Shown: one piece after another, positions 15,281-21,606 of the stretch
Numbering within the stretch: position 1 is the first letter of the stretch
Layout: every line of letters begins with the position of its first letter
Assembly: GCA_020634315.1 (NCBI GenBank)
Contig: JACKBV010000046.1
Coordinates: 1 to 22,991 of the forward strand
Direction: 5' to 3'
DNA from: Ardenticatenaceae bacterium
GTDB lineage: Bacteria; Chloroflexota; Anaerolineae; Promineifilales; Promineifilaceae
Length of the DNA: 22,991 bases
Notes under the pieces: model-generated
Told to the model about the DNA's origin: nothing
Database searches by the model: none
The model's input: the letters and a program-made list of their open reading frames with translations, nothing else
Position numbers and translations under genes: made by a program

Positions 15281-16673
15281 TTTCATTGCGGCGGCACAGA
15301 TAGCTATTCATGATGCGGATTTGCAAACGGCCGTTTCCTTTGGCACCCACTCCGGCTTCAGCAAACGGCAGGCAGCCATGTTCGCCGACGGCGAAGAACA
15401 CGGCCAGGCCATGCGCCAACAGGCAGCCGCCATCAAGCGGCATGGCCTCAACCATTTGCCCGATTTGCTAGAGCAAGCAGAAGCCAACATGCAGGCCAAC
15501 GGCATCCAGGTGTTGTGGGCGGTGGATAGCGCGGAAGCCAATCAACATGTGCTAGAAATTGCGCAGCGACACAACGTGCAGTCGGTCGTCAAAAGCAAGA
15601 GCATGGTCACAGAGGAAACCGGCCTCAACCATGCCCTGGAAGCGGCCAGCATCGAGGTTCTGGAAACTGATTTAGGCGAGTACATTGTCCAGTTGGGCGA
15701 AGAAACGCCCAGCCACATTGTTGTGCCCATCGTCCACAAAACCAAAGAGAGCATCCGCGACCTGCTCATCGAAAAGGCAAACATGCCGCCAACCGATGAC
15801 ACAGAAGCGATGGCTCGCTTTGCGCGGGAGACATTGCGCCAGCGCTTTTTAGCTGCTGATATGGGCATCTCTGGCGGCAATTTTATCCTGGCCGAAACCG
15901 GCTCGATTTGCCTGGTTTCTAACGAGGGCAATGCACGTCTGACGACCAGTTTGCCACGCGTCCATGTGGCTTTGGTGGGCATTGAAAAGGTGATCGCGAC
16001 GGTCGCCGATTATGCGACGCTGACGCAGGTGCTGCCGCGCAGCGCCACCGGCCAGACGATGACGGTTTACACGCACCTGATTAACGGCCCGCGCCAACCA
16101 GATGAAACGGATGGGCCGGAACATGTCTATGTGATTTTCGTGGATAACGGCCGTTCCGACATCTATAATACCGACTATGTTGAAGCCCTCGCCTGCATTC
16201 GCTGTGGCGCTTGTCTCAATGGCTGTCCCGTGTATCAAGCCACCGGCGGCCATGCTTATGGCTGGGTTTATCCCGGCCCAATTGGTGCTGTGATCACGCC
16301 GCTGCTTACCGGCCTGGAAAACGCATCGCCGCTGCCCTATGCCAGCAGTTTGTGCGGCATGTGCAAGGCGGTGTGTCCGGTGGACATCGACATTCCGCGG
16401 ATGCTGCTCGATTTGCGCCATGATTTAGTTGAGATGGGCAAAGGCGGCACGGTGTGGAACGCGGGCATGAAGGCATGGGCTTTGGGCACAAAATCGCCCA
16501 CTATTTTCAACTTAGGCGGCCACGCGGCCGCATTGGCGCGTCACATCATGCCTAAATCGCTGCCCGGCCCGCTCAAAGGCTGGACGGATTACCGGACATC
16601 GCCCAAGTTTGCGCCCAAATCATTCCGCCAATTGTGGCAAGAACGGACGGGAGAGGCTGATGAACAGTCGTGA
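15261..16673 (+). CDS. lutB: L-lactate oxidation iron-sulfur protein LutB
   Basis: This 470-residue subunit is close in length to Bacillus LutB (about 476). The N-terminal half is a LUD domain (VVKSKSMVTEETGLN, GGNFILAETGSICLVSNEGN, LPRVHVALVGIEKVI). The C-terminal part has two 4Fe-4S motifs: CIRCGACLNGC (Cys312, 315, 318, then Cys322 before Pro) and CGMCKAVCPVDIDIP (Cys365, 368, 372). A tail ending near SFRQLWQERTGE follows, as is usual in LutB. The open frame could begin at 15231, but ATG 15261 has AAGGA upstream and gives the normal family start. It probably passes lactate-derived electrons between LutA/LutC and the cell's acceptors. Two ACGGCCGT sites are inside. Confidence 0.93.
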   Translation: MENRSNNFIAAAQIAIHDADLQTAVSFGTHSGFSKRQAAMFADGEEHGQAMRQQAAAIKRHGLNHLPDLLEQAEANMQANGIQVLWAVDSAEANQHVLEIAQRHNVQSVVKSKSMVTEETGLNHALEAASIEVLETDLGEYIVQLGEETPSHIVVPIVHKTKESIRDLLIEKANMPPTDDTEAMARFARETLRQRFLAADMGISGGNFILAETGSICLVSNEGNARLTTSLPRVHVALVGIEKVIATVADYATLTQVLPRSATGQTMTVYTHLINGPRQPDETDGPEHVYVIFVDNGRSDIYNTDYVEALACIRCGACLNGCPVYQATGGHAYGWVYPGPIGAVITPLLTGLENASPLPYASSLCGMCKAVCPVDIDIPRMLLDLRHDLVEMGKGGTVWNAGMKAWALGTKSPTIFNLGGHAAALARHIMPKSLPGPLKGWTDYRTSPKFAPKSFRQLWQERTGEADEQS

Positions 16674-17310
16674 GCAAATCTTAGACAAATTACGAAACCG
16701 GATTGGCGCGGGCCTGCCATTCCCAACTGTTTCGCCGCTGATCACTTATCGGCCGATGGTTCCCCGAAACGAGGCAACGCCAGCCGCTTTGCTGGCGCAG
16801 TTTGTCGCCGAAGCGCAAAAGGCGGCGTGTGTGGTGCATCAGGTGGAAACAGCGGCCGCAGCGATTGCGGCTGTTTTGCAGATCGTGGGGGAGGATACGG
16901 CCGTTTCCAGTTGGGACCTCGCTCATATCCCCATTCCTGGGCTGGCAGAGGCTCTGCATAACGCCGGTATTGCTCGTGTCGGCCAGGATGCCAGCGTGCG
17001 TGTTGGGCTGACCGGCATTGATGCCGCGTTGGCGGCAACAGGGAGCATTGTGGTGATGAGTGGCAACGGCCGTTTCCGTGCCGCTTCCCTGCTCCCGCCC
17101 GTTCACATTGCCGTTGTCACCACCAGCCAGATCATGCCCGATTTGGAAAGCTGGTGGGCGGCTCAAAAAGCGGCTGGGTTGCAGCGAACCCGGCAGCACA
17201 GCAACATCGTCGTCATTACCGGGCCAAGCCGCACCGCCGACATTGCCATGCAGTTGGTGATGGGTATGCACGGCCCGCGAGAGCTGCACCTGGTTCTTCT
17301 GCAAGAATAG
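16660..17310 (+). CDS. lutC: L-lactate utilisation protein LutC (LUD domain)
   Basis: This 216-residue LUD-domain protein is the third LutABC component. Motifs include REQILDKLRNRIG at the N-terminus, VRVGLTGIDAALAATGSIVV, FRAASLLPPVHIAVV, ESWWAA and the C-terminal VVITGPSRTADIAMQL, then GMHGPRELHLVLL. ATG 16660 follows GGGAGAGG and overlaps lutB by 14 nt. A terminator lies directly after the stop, so this is the last gene of the run. The order lutA-lutB-lutC is the same as in Bacillus. Confidence 0.93.
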   Translation: MNSREQILDKLRNRIGAGLPFPTVSPLITYRPMVPRNEATPAALLAQFVAEAQKAACVVHQVETAAAAIAAVLQIVGEDTAVSSWDLAHIPIPGLAEALHNAGIARVGQDASVRVGLTGIDAALAATGSIVVMSGNGRFRAASLLPPVHIAVVTTSQIMPDLESWWAAQKAAGLQRTRQHSNIVVITGPSRTADIAMQLVMGMHGPRELHLVLLQE

Positions 17311-17311
17311 C

Positions 17312-17349
17312 CTCCCGGAGGGTTAATCGAGATGACCCTCCGGGAGTTT
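17312..17349 (+). terminator. Rho-independent terminator at the end of the rhamnose-Lut run
   Basis: CTCCCGGAGGGT (17312-17323) and ACCCTCCGGGAG (17335-17346) form a perfect 12-bp GC-rich stem with an 11-base loop, followed by TTT. It begins right after the lutC stop at 17310 and separates this run from the convergent gene ending at 17383. Confidence 0.8.
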
Positions 17350-17382
17350 CATTTTCATTTGTGGCACGGTTTCTCTGTACGG

Positions 17383-18261
17383 TTAGAGAACGGCCGTTAA
17401 AAAGTCAGCTACGGCCGTTGCTTTCCGCCCCGTCAATTCCTCAAATGCGTCAGAGACAACATCAAATTGACCTTGCGCGGCGGCCGTGTCAATAGACGCA
17501 TAGGTCGCGGCAACAGGCTGTGGCAGGCCAGCCCCAACCATCCCCTGAATCATCGCTTCGGTTGGCACGGGCACGTATGTCAGCGGTTTGCCCGTAATCT
17601 TGCTGCCGATGGCCGCCACGTCAGCCTGCGACAACGCTTCTGGCCCGGTGATGTCCAAAATGCGACGGCCGTTAAATGGTGCGGCCAGAGCCGCCGCCGC
17701 CGCTTGTGCGCAATCCTCACGCGTCACATAGGCTATGCGCCCATCACCGGCTGCGCTAAACATCTGCCCCATTGGCAAAGCCTGCCCCAATGCGCCAACC
17801 AACAAGTCGGCGTACAAATTATTGCGCAATACGGTGAAGTTCAGCGGGCTGGCCGCCAGCGCATCTTCTGTGCCCTGGTGATCTGGGGCAAACAACACCG
17901 GGGAATCAGGGCCAGGATTGATCAAGGATGTGTAGACCACATGATTGACACCAGCCGCAGCCGCAGCTTGCACAGCCGACGTGTGTTGTTTCAGGCGCAG
18001 CCCAGGCTCGCCTAACGCATCGGTGCTGATTAACAGCAGGCGATCAACTCCGGCAAATGCCTGAGCCAGGCTGGCGGGATCGTTGAAATCAGCCGAGCGA
18101 ACGATGACCCCTTGCTGCTGCAAATCGGCCAACTTTTCCGGCGAGCGCGTTGTGGCCACAATGGTTCCGGTATTTGCTGCCAACAGCAGTTCGACAACAC
18201 GACGACCCAGATGCCCCGATGCACCTGTAACCAGTAAAGTGGGTTTGCTATTTTCTGACAT
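17383..18261 (-). CDS. qorB: NAD(P)H:quinone oxidoreductase-like atypical SDR (QorB/YtfG type)
   Basis: This 292-residue NmrA-like atypical short-chain dehydrogenase has the N-terminal dinucleotide motif LLVTGASGHLGRRVVELLL, DRLLLISTDALGE, NHVVYTSLINPGPDSP, FTVLRNNLYADLL, RIAYVTREDCAQAAA and DITGPEAL. E. coli QorB (YtfG) is about the same length, reduces quinones with NADPH, and sits beside an HxlR regulator as here. The open frame extends far upstream to 18768, but this crosses the divergent regulator; ATG 18261, giving MSENSKPTLL with AGGAGA upstream, is the natural start. Three ACGGCCGT sites are inside; the one at 17390 lies in the last codons. It is unrelated to the rhamnose pathway as far as I can see. 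Confidence 0.85.
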   Translation of the reverse strand: MSENSKPTLLVTGASGHLGRRVVELLLAANTGTIVATTRSPEKLADLQQQGVIVRSADFNDPASLAQAFAGVDRLLLISTDALGEPGLRLKQHTSAVQAAAAAGVNHVVYTSLINPGPDSPVLFAPDHQGTEDALAASPLNFTVLRNNLYADLLVGALGQALPMGQMFSAAGDGRIAYVTREDCAQAAAAALAAPFNGRRILDITGPEALSQADVAAIGSKITGKPLTYVPVPTEAMIQGMVGAGLPQPVAATYASIDTAAAQGQFDVVSDAFEELTGRKATAVADFLTAVL

Positions 18262-18375
18262 TGCATCTCTCCTAAAAATGTGTAAGACTTCTACAATAGT
18301 TACTATAAGAGATTTACTACCTGTTGGGAAGTAGGCACTTAAAAGTGGGGTAGTTACCTGAAAGAAACATTTGAG
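18262..18375. promoter_or_regulatory. Divergent control region of the qorB-like and hxlR genes
   Basis: The 114-nt gap holds a perfect palindrome CACTTAAAAGTG (18336-18347) and a repeated TAGTTAC (18297-18303 and 18351-18357). HxlR regulators typically bind short palindromes in such divergent gaps, so these are candidate operators. Confidence 0.4.
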
Positions 18376-18750
18376 ATGGAACGTATTAGAACCAAGATTG
18401 AAAGTGATGTGTACAACAGCAATTGTCCGACGCGACAAGTGCTGGATCGGATTGGGGATAAGTGGACAGCTCTTATTATTGGACTGCTGGAAGAGGGGCC
18501 GCAGCGTTTTTCGGCTTTGCAGCGCAATATTGGGGGCATTTCGCAAAAGATGTTGACGCAAACCTTGCGCAACCTGGAGCGCGATGGGCTGGTAAACCGT
18601 GTGCTCTATGCTGAGGTTCCGCCGCGAGTGGAGTATACGCTGACGCCGTTGGGCGAGACGTTGTGTACGCCGTTGGCTGTTATTCGCAATTGGGCGGAGG
18701 AGCATATTGAGGAAATATCGGCCGCGCAGACGGCGTATGATGCTCCATAG
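18376..18750 (+). CDS. HxlR-family winged-helix regulator
   Basis: This 124-residue protein has a full HxlR domain: CPTRQVLDRIGDKWTALII, RFSALQRNIGGISQKMLTQT, LRNLERDGLVNR and VEYTLTPLGETL. The conserved N-terminal Cys17 just before Pro is the residue that senses quinones or disulfide stress in members such as YodB, HypR and QorR. Divergent placement with a QorB-like gene repeats the ytfG/ytfH arrangement of E. coli, so it probably represses the neighbour and itself in response to redox-active compounds. ATG 18376 follows TTTGAG, a weak ribosome site. Confidence 0.9.
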   Translation: MERIRTKIESDVYNSNCPTRQVLDRIGDKWTALIIGLLEEGPQRFSALQRNIGGISQKMLTQTLRNLERDGLVNRVLYAEVPPRVEYTLTPLGETLCTPLAVIRNWAEEHIEEISAAQTAYDAP

Positions 18751-18868
18751 GGGGCCAAATAGTGCCAATCGCGTTTATATCTGAGGTATATTGAAACGGC
18801 CGTTTCCCTTTTCTATCCCCCGGCTGTTACGAAACGCTCGGCAATGAGCATTCTGGCAACAAATATTG
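18751..18868. other. Intergenic stretch with a 14-bp palindrome
   Basis: No gene is supported here. It contains GAAACGGCCGTTTC at 18793-18806, one of the few copies of the dispersed palindrome outside a gene. Confidence 0.4.
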
Positions 18869-19099
18869 CTCCTGAACCGCTGCTTCATGCTCCTCAATCG
18901 TTGCTTCTAGCTCCTGAATCGTTGCTTCTTGCTCCTGAACCGTTGCTTCTAGCTCCTGAACCGCTGCTTCTAGCTCCTGAACCGTTGCTTCTAGCTCCTG
19001 AACCGTTGCTTCTAGCTCCTGAACCGTTGCTTCTAGCTCCTGAACCGTTGCTTCTAGCTCCTGAACCGCTGCTTCATGCTTCTGAACGATTGCTACCTG
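18869..19099. repeat. Tandem repeat, 11 units of 21 bp, encoding coiled-coil heptads on the minus strand
   Basis: The plus-strand unit is CTCCTGAACCGTTGCTTCTAG. Central copies are identical (18974-19057 is four perfect units) while edge copies diverge (for example 18890-18910 and 19079-19099). The period is a multiple of three. The minus strand is open from a GTG at 19138 to a stop at 18827 and reads repeated VQELEAT, with Val and Leu at positions a and d of perfect heptads. The plus strand is also open (LLLAPEP repeats). No good ribosome site or start precedes the minus-strand frame, and its first codons overlap the tail of the LacI remnant, so I annotate the array and do not claim a gene. 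Confidence 0.85.
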
Positions 19100-19116
19100 C
19101 TCCGGCCCCAGCAAAC

Positions 19117-19310
19117 TTACAAATGCGACGCGCCGCACGACTCGCGCACAACCAGCTTAGTCGGTCACAAATTCAAAAGGGGCGGTTTTTGTGCGCCCTT
19201 TTCAAAATTCACCAACACCGCGACCGCCACGCGCCCCATGTTCATCTTGGGGACGTTCACGGTCGTCAGGGGCGGCGCGGCGTAGGCCGACATGGGGATA
19301 ACAATCCAAT
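19117..19310 (-). pseudogene. C-terminal remnant of a LacI-family regulator
   Basis: On the minus strand one frame reads SAYAAPPLTTVNVPKMNMGR, then VAVAVLVNFEKGAQKPPLL, an in-frame TGA, and PTKLVVRESCGASHL before a TAA at 19117-19119. This is the recognisable end of a LacI/GalR sugar-binding domain (normally ...PPLTTV...LVVRESCG). The DNA-binding half and most of the sensor domain are gone, the GFDD motif expected before IPMSAYAA is missing, and a nonsense codon interrupts the tail. It lies downstream of the galactan-degradation genes on their strand, so it may once have been their regulator. Confidence 0.75.
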
Positions 19311-19408
19311 TAGCCCGCAAAAGCCAGAATTACAATTGTCTGGCAAGGCCAGTTCTTCAAGTTTAGGCTGGGCTGGGAAGCGCAGCAAGCCGATAAACCG
19401 GCGGTCGC
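19311..19408. other. Gap between the LacI remnant and the beta-galactosidase; nothing recognised
   Basis: About 100 nt with no clear hairpin, promoter or protein similarity. It may be further decayed LacI sequence, but I cannot align it. Confidence 0.3.
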
Positions 19409-21457
19409 TTATCCTATTTCCTTGCGCAGCACGCGCAGCCCATAGCCCTCTAACTCAACCATATCCTGCACGCCATCCCCGGATAAGGCATCCTGGTAAT
19501 GGGCTGCTCCCAGGTTAACGGTCTGGGGCGCAGGCTGAAAATTCATCAAGAACAGGTATTGTTCACGGCCGTTTTGCCGAACCTGAGCTGTCAGACCGGC
19601 AGGCAGGGGGGTGGGAATCGCGCGGGGCAGGTCGAGCTGTGTGCTCAGCGCGGTGTAGAAATCATGTAAAAAGCGACTGTCGGGGCGGGTGGCGAGGTAA
19701 TAGCAACGGCCGTTTCCCACCCGATTCACCGTCAGCGCCGGCTGCCCGGCATAAAAATCATGCCCATAGCAGGCCAGCGCCTCAGCGCCATCCAGGTGAA
19801 CGATGTCCGCAAAATGGGTCGCGGCATAACTGCCACTCAGGTGCAGGTCATTATCGGCCATTGGATGAAGCGCCTGCACATGATGCGCAAACAAGGAATC
19901 GGTTTCCTCCACCCAAAGGCCAAGCAATTTGCGCAAGGGCGAATCGCCAATAAAGCAAAGGTCACTCTCATTCACCAGGCCCGAAAGATAGGTGAGCAGC
20001 AGCGTGCCCCCCGCTTGCACAAACTGGTGCAAACGGTCGGCAAAGCCGTCGCGCAGCATATAGAGCATGGGCGCGATGATGAGTTTGTACGGCGTCAAGT
20101 CCACCGTGCTGCTGTCGATCAGGTCTACGGTGATGCCCGCATCCCAAAACGGCCGATAATGCGCAATGCACCGCTCCTGGTACAGTTTGTCTTCGCTGCG
20201 CGGCAGCCGCGCCAGGTCTAAGGCCCATTCGTTTTGCAGATCATAAACAAGGGCGACTTGCGCCTGATTGCAAGTCGTGGTCACGTTTTGCAATTGGGCC
20301 AGATGTGCGCCAACGGCCGTTACCTCGCGAAAAACGCGTGTATGCTCATGCCCGGCATGGCTCACCACCGCCCCGTGAAACTTCTCTTCTCCGCCCCGGC
20401 TTTGCCGCCATTGGAAATATTGCGCACTGTTGGAGCCATGCGCCACGGCCTGCAACGAAGACAGAAGATGCAGCCCCGGCCGCTTTGTGCGGCTAATCCC
20501 TTGCCAGTTGGTGACGCTTGGCGTGGATTCCATCAACAAAAAGGGCTGGCGCTTCAAGGAACGATACAGGTCATGGTAAAAGGAGGTCTTGACGGCAACG
20601 GCCGTATCCCCTTCCGGCTGACTGTGCCAGCGCGGGTAGCTGTCCCAAGAAACGACATCCAAATATTGAGCAAACTTCCAATAATCCAGCCCCACATTCG
20701 GCTGCATAAAATTCGTCGTGATGGGCACATGCGGCGTGATGGCACGCAGCGGCTCAATCTCCGCCAGGTAAAAATCAAGCACCTGGTCACTGATAAAGCG
20801 CTGCCAATCCAACATCAAGCCATGCACAGAAGGATCAACCGGCTCAATTTGCGACCAATCGGTGTAACGATGGCTCCAGAAGGTTGTCCACCAGGCATGG
20901 TTCAGAGCCTCAAGCGTGCCATAACGCGCTTGCAGCCACTCGCGGAACGCGTTGTAGCAAAGATCGCAGCGGCAATCATACGAGCCATATTCGTTGGAAA
21001 TGTGCCACATGAATAAGGCGGGATGCTCTTTGTAACGCTGCGCCAGCAAGGTGTTGATTTGCCTGACTTTTTGCCGGTAAATGGGCGAAGTGGGGCAATG
21101 ATTGTGGCGCAGGCGGTGGGGTTCGCAACGGCCGTTTCCATCCACCACCCTCACCTCCGGATACGCATGCGCCAGCCAGGCAGGCTTCGCCCCGCTGGGC
21201 GTCGCCAAAATCGCACGCACACCATTTTCAGCCAGAGAATCCAGCATCTGATCCATCCAGCCAAACTCATATTTCCCTTCCGCCGGTTCCAGCATCGCCC
21301 AGGAAAAAATGCCAACACTCACCACATTGCACTGCGCCAGACCCATCAACCGAAAATCCTGCGCCAGAATGTCCGGGTAATCCAGCCACTGCTCGTAGTT
21401 ATAATCGGCACCATGCAATAAAAAATCTGGTTGAAAAATAGTCATCAGCTTCCTCAT
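19409..21457 (-). CDS. GH42 beta-galactosidase
   Basis: This 682-residue glycoside hydrolase family 42 enzyme, probably cytoplasmic because no signal is present, releases galactose from galacto-oligosaccharides. The TIM barrel begins LLHGADYNYEQWLDYPDI. The acid/base Glu156 is in FMWHISNEYG and the nucleophile Glu310 in FLLMESTPS. A Cys set like the GH42 zinc site is present (Cys111, Cys162, Cys164, Cys167, in GRCEPH and DCRCDLC). The middle has the trimerisation-type domain (TPYKLIIAPMLYMLRDGFAD) and the end a small beta domain (GYGLRVLRKEIG). ATG 21457 and ATG 21445 both have ribosome-site-like sequence; the second, with GAGGAAG before it, gives MTIFQPDF and is nearly as likely. It pairs functionally with the upstream GH53 enzyme. 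Confidence 0.93.
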   Translation of the reverse strand: MRKLMTIFQPDFLLHGADYNYEQWLDYPDILAQDFRLMGLAQCNVVSVGIFSWAMLEPAEGKYEFGWMDQMLDSLAENGVRAILATPSGAKPAWLAHAYPEVRVVDGNGRCEPHRLRHNHCPTSPIYRQKVRQINTLLAQRYKEHPALFMWHISNEYGSYDCRCDLCYNAFREWLQARYGTLEALNHAWWTTFWSHRYTDWSQIEPVDPSVHGLMLDWQRFISDQVLDFYLAEIEPLRAITPHVPITTNFMQPNVGLDYWKFAQYLDVVSWDSYPRWHSQPEGDTAVAVKTSFYHDLYRSLKRQPFLLMESTPSVTNWQGISRTKRPGLHLLSSLQAVAHGSNSAQYFQWRQSRGGEEKFHGAVVSHAGHEHTRVFREVTAVGAHLAQLQNVTTTCNQAQVALVYDLQNEWALDLARLPRSEDKLYQERCIAHYRPFWDAGITVDLIDSSTVDLTPYKLIIAPMLYMLRDGFADRLHQFVQAGGTLLLTYLSGLVNESDLCFIGDSPLRKLLGLWVEETDSLFAHHVQALHPMADNDLHLSGSYAATHFADIVHLDGAEALACYGHDFYAGQPALTVNRVGNGRCYYLATRPDSRFLHDFYTALSTQLDLPRAIPTPLPAGLTAQVRQNGREQYLFLMNFQPAPQTVNLGAAHYQDALSGDGVQDMVELEGYGLRVLRKEIG

Positions 21458-21465
21458 TCATCCTT

Positions 21466-21606
21466 TCATCCCAAACGTATCCCATTGCCGGAATAGAGAG
21501 CATCGGCTGGGCAGCGTTTGGCAAAAATTTCGTTCACATTATCGCCCAAATCAATCGCCGCCAGGACGCCATTTTCAGCCAGGGGGGCCAATGTTATGGG
21601 CAGCAT
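21466..21606 (-). other. Possible 46-codon remnant overlapping the GH53 tail
   Basis: A minus-strand frame from ATG 21606 to TGA 21466 reads MLPITLAPLAENGVLAAIDL, then GDNVNEIFAKRCPADALYSG and NGIRLG. It overlaps the last 10 codons of the GH53 gene in another frame and has protein-like composition. It may be the tail of a lost gene or the original GH53 C-terminus displaced by a frameshift. I do not recognise it. Confidence 0.25.

Noticed and set aside
18262..18768. N-terminal extension of the QorB-like gene to 461 residues
   Set aside because: The extra frame covers the divergent HxlR gene and has no family similarity; ATG 18261 gives the normal Rossmann start.
18869..19099. CRISPR-like array
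   Set aside because: The units are contiguous with no spacers and keep a multiple-of-three period; there are no cas genes.
18844..19518. Plus-strand 224-codon frame with LLLAPEP repeats
   Set aside because: It is the reverse of the 21-bp array and then runs through the LacI remnant and into the beta-galactosidase gene on the opposite strand. It has no ribosome site, and composition changes abruptly after the repeats.
20234..21016. 260-codon plus-strand frame
   Set aside because: It is antisense to the GH42 catalytic region, which has all expected motifs on the minus strand.
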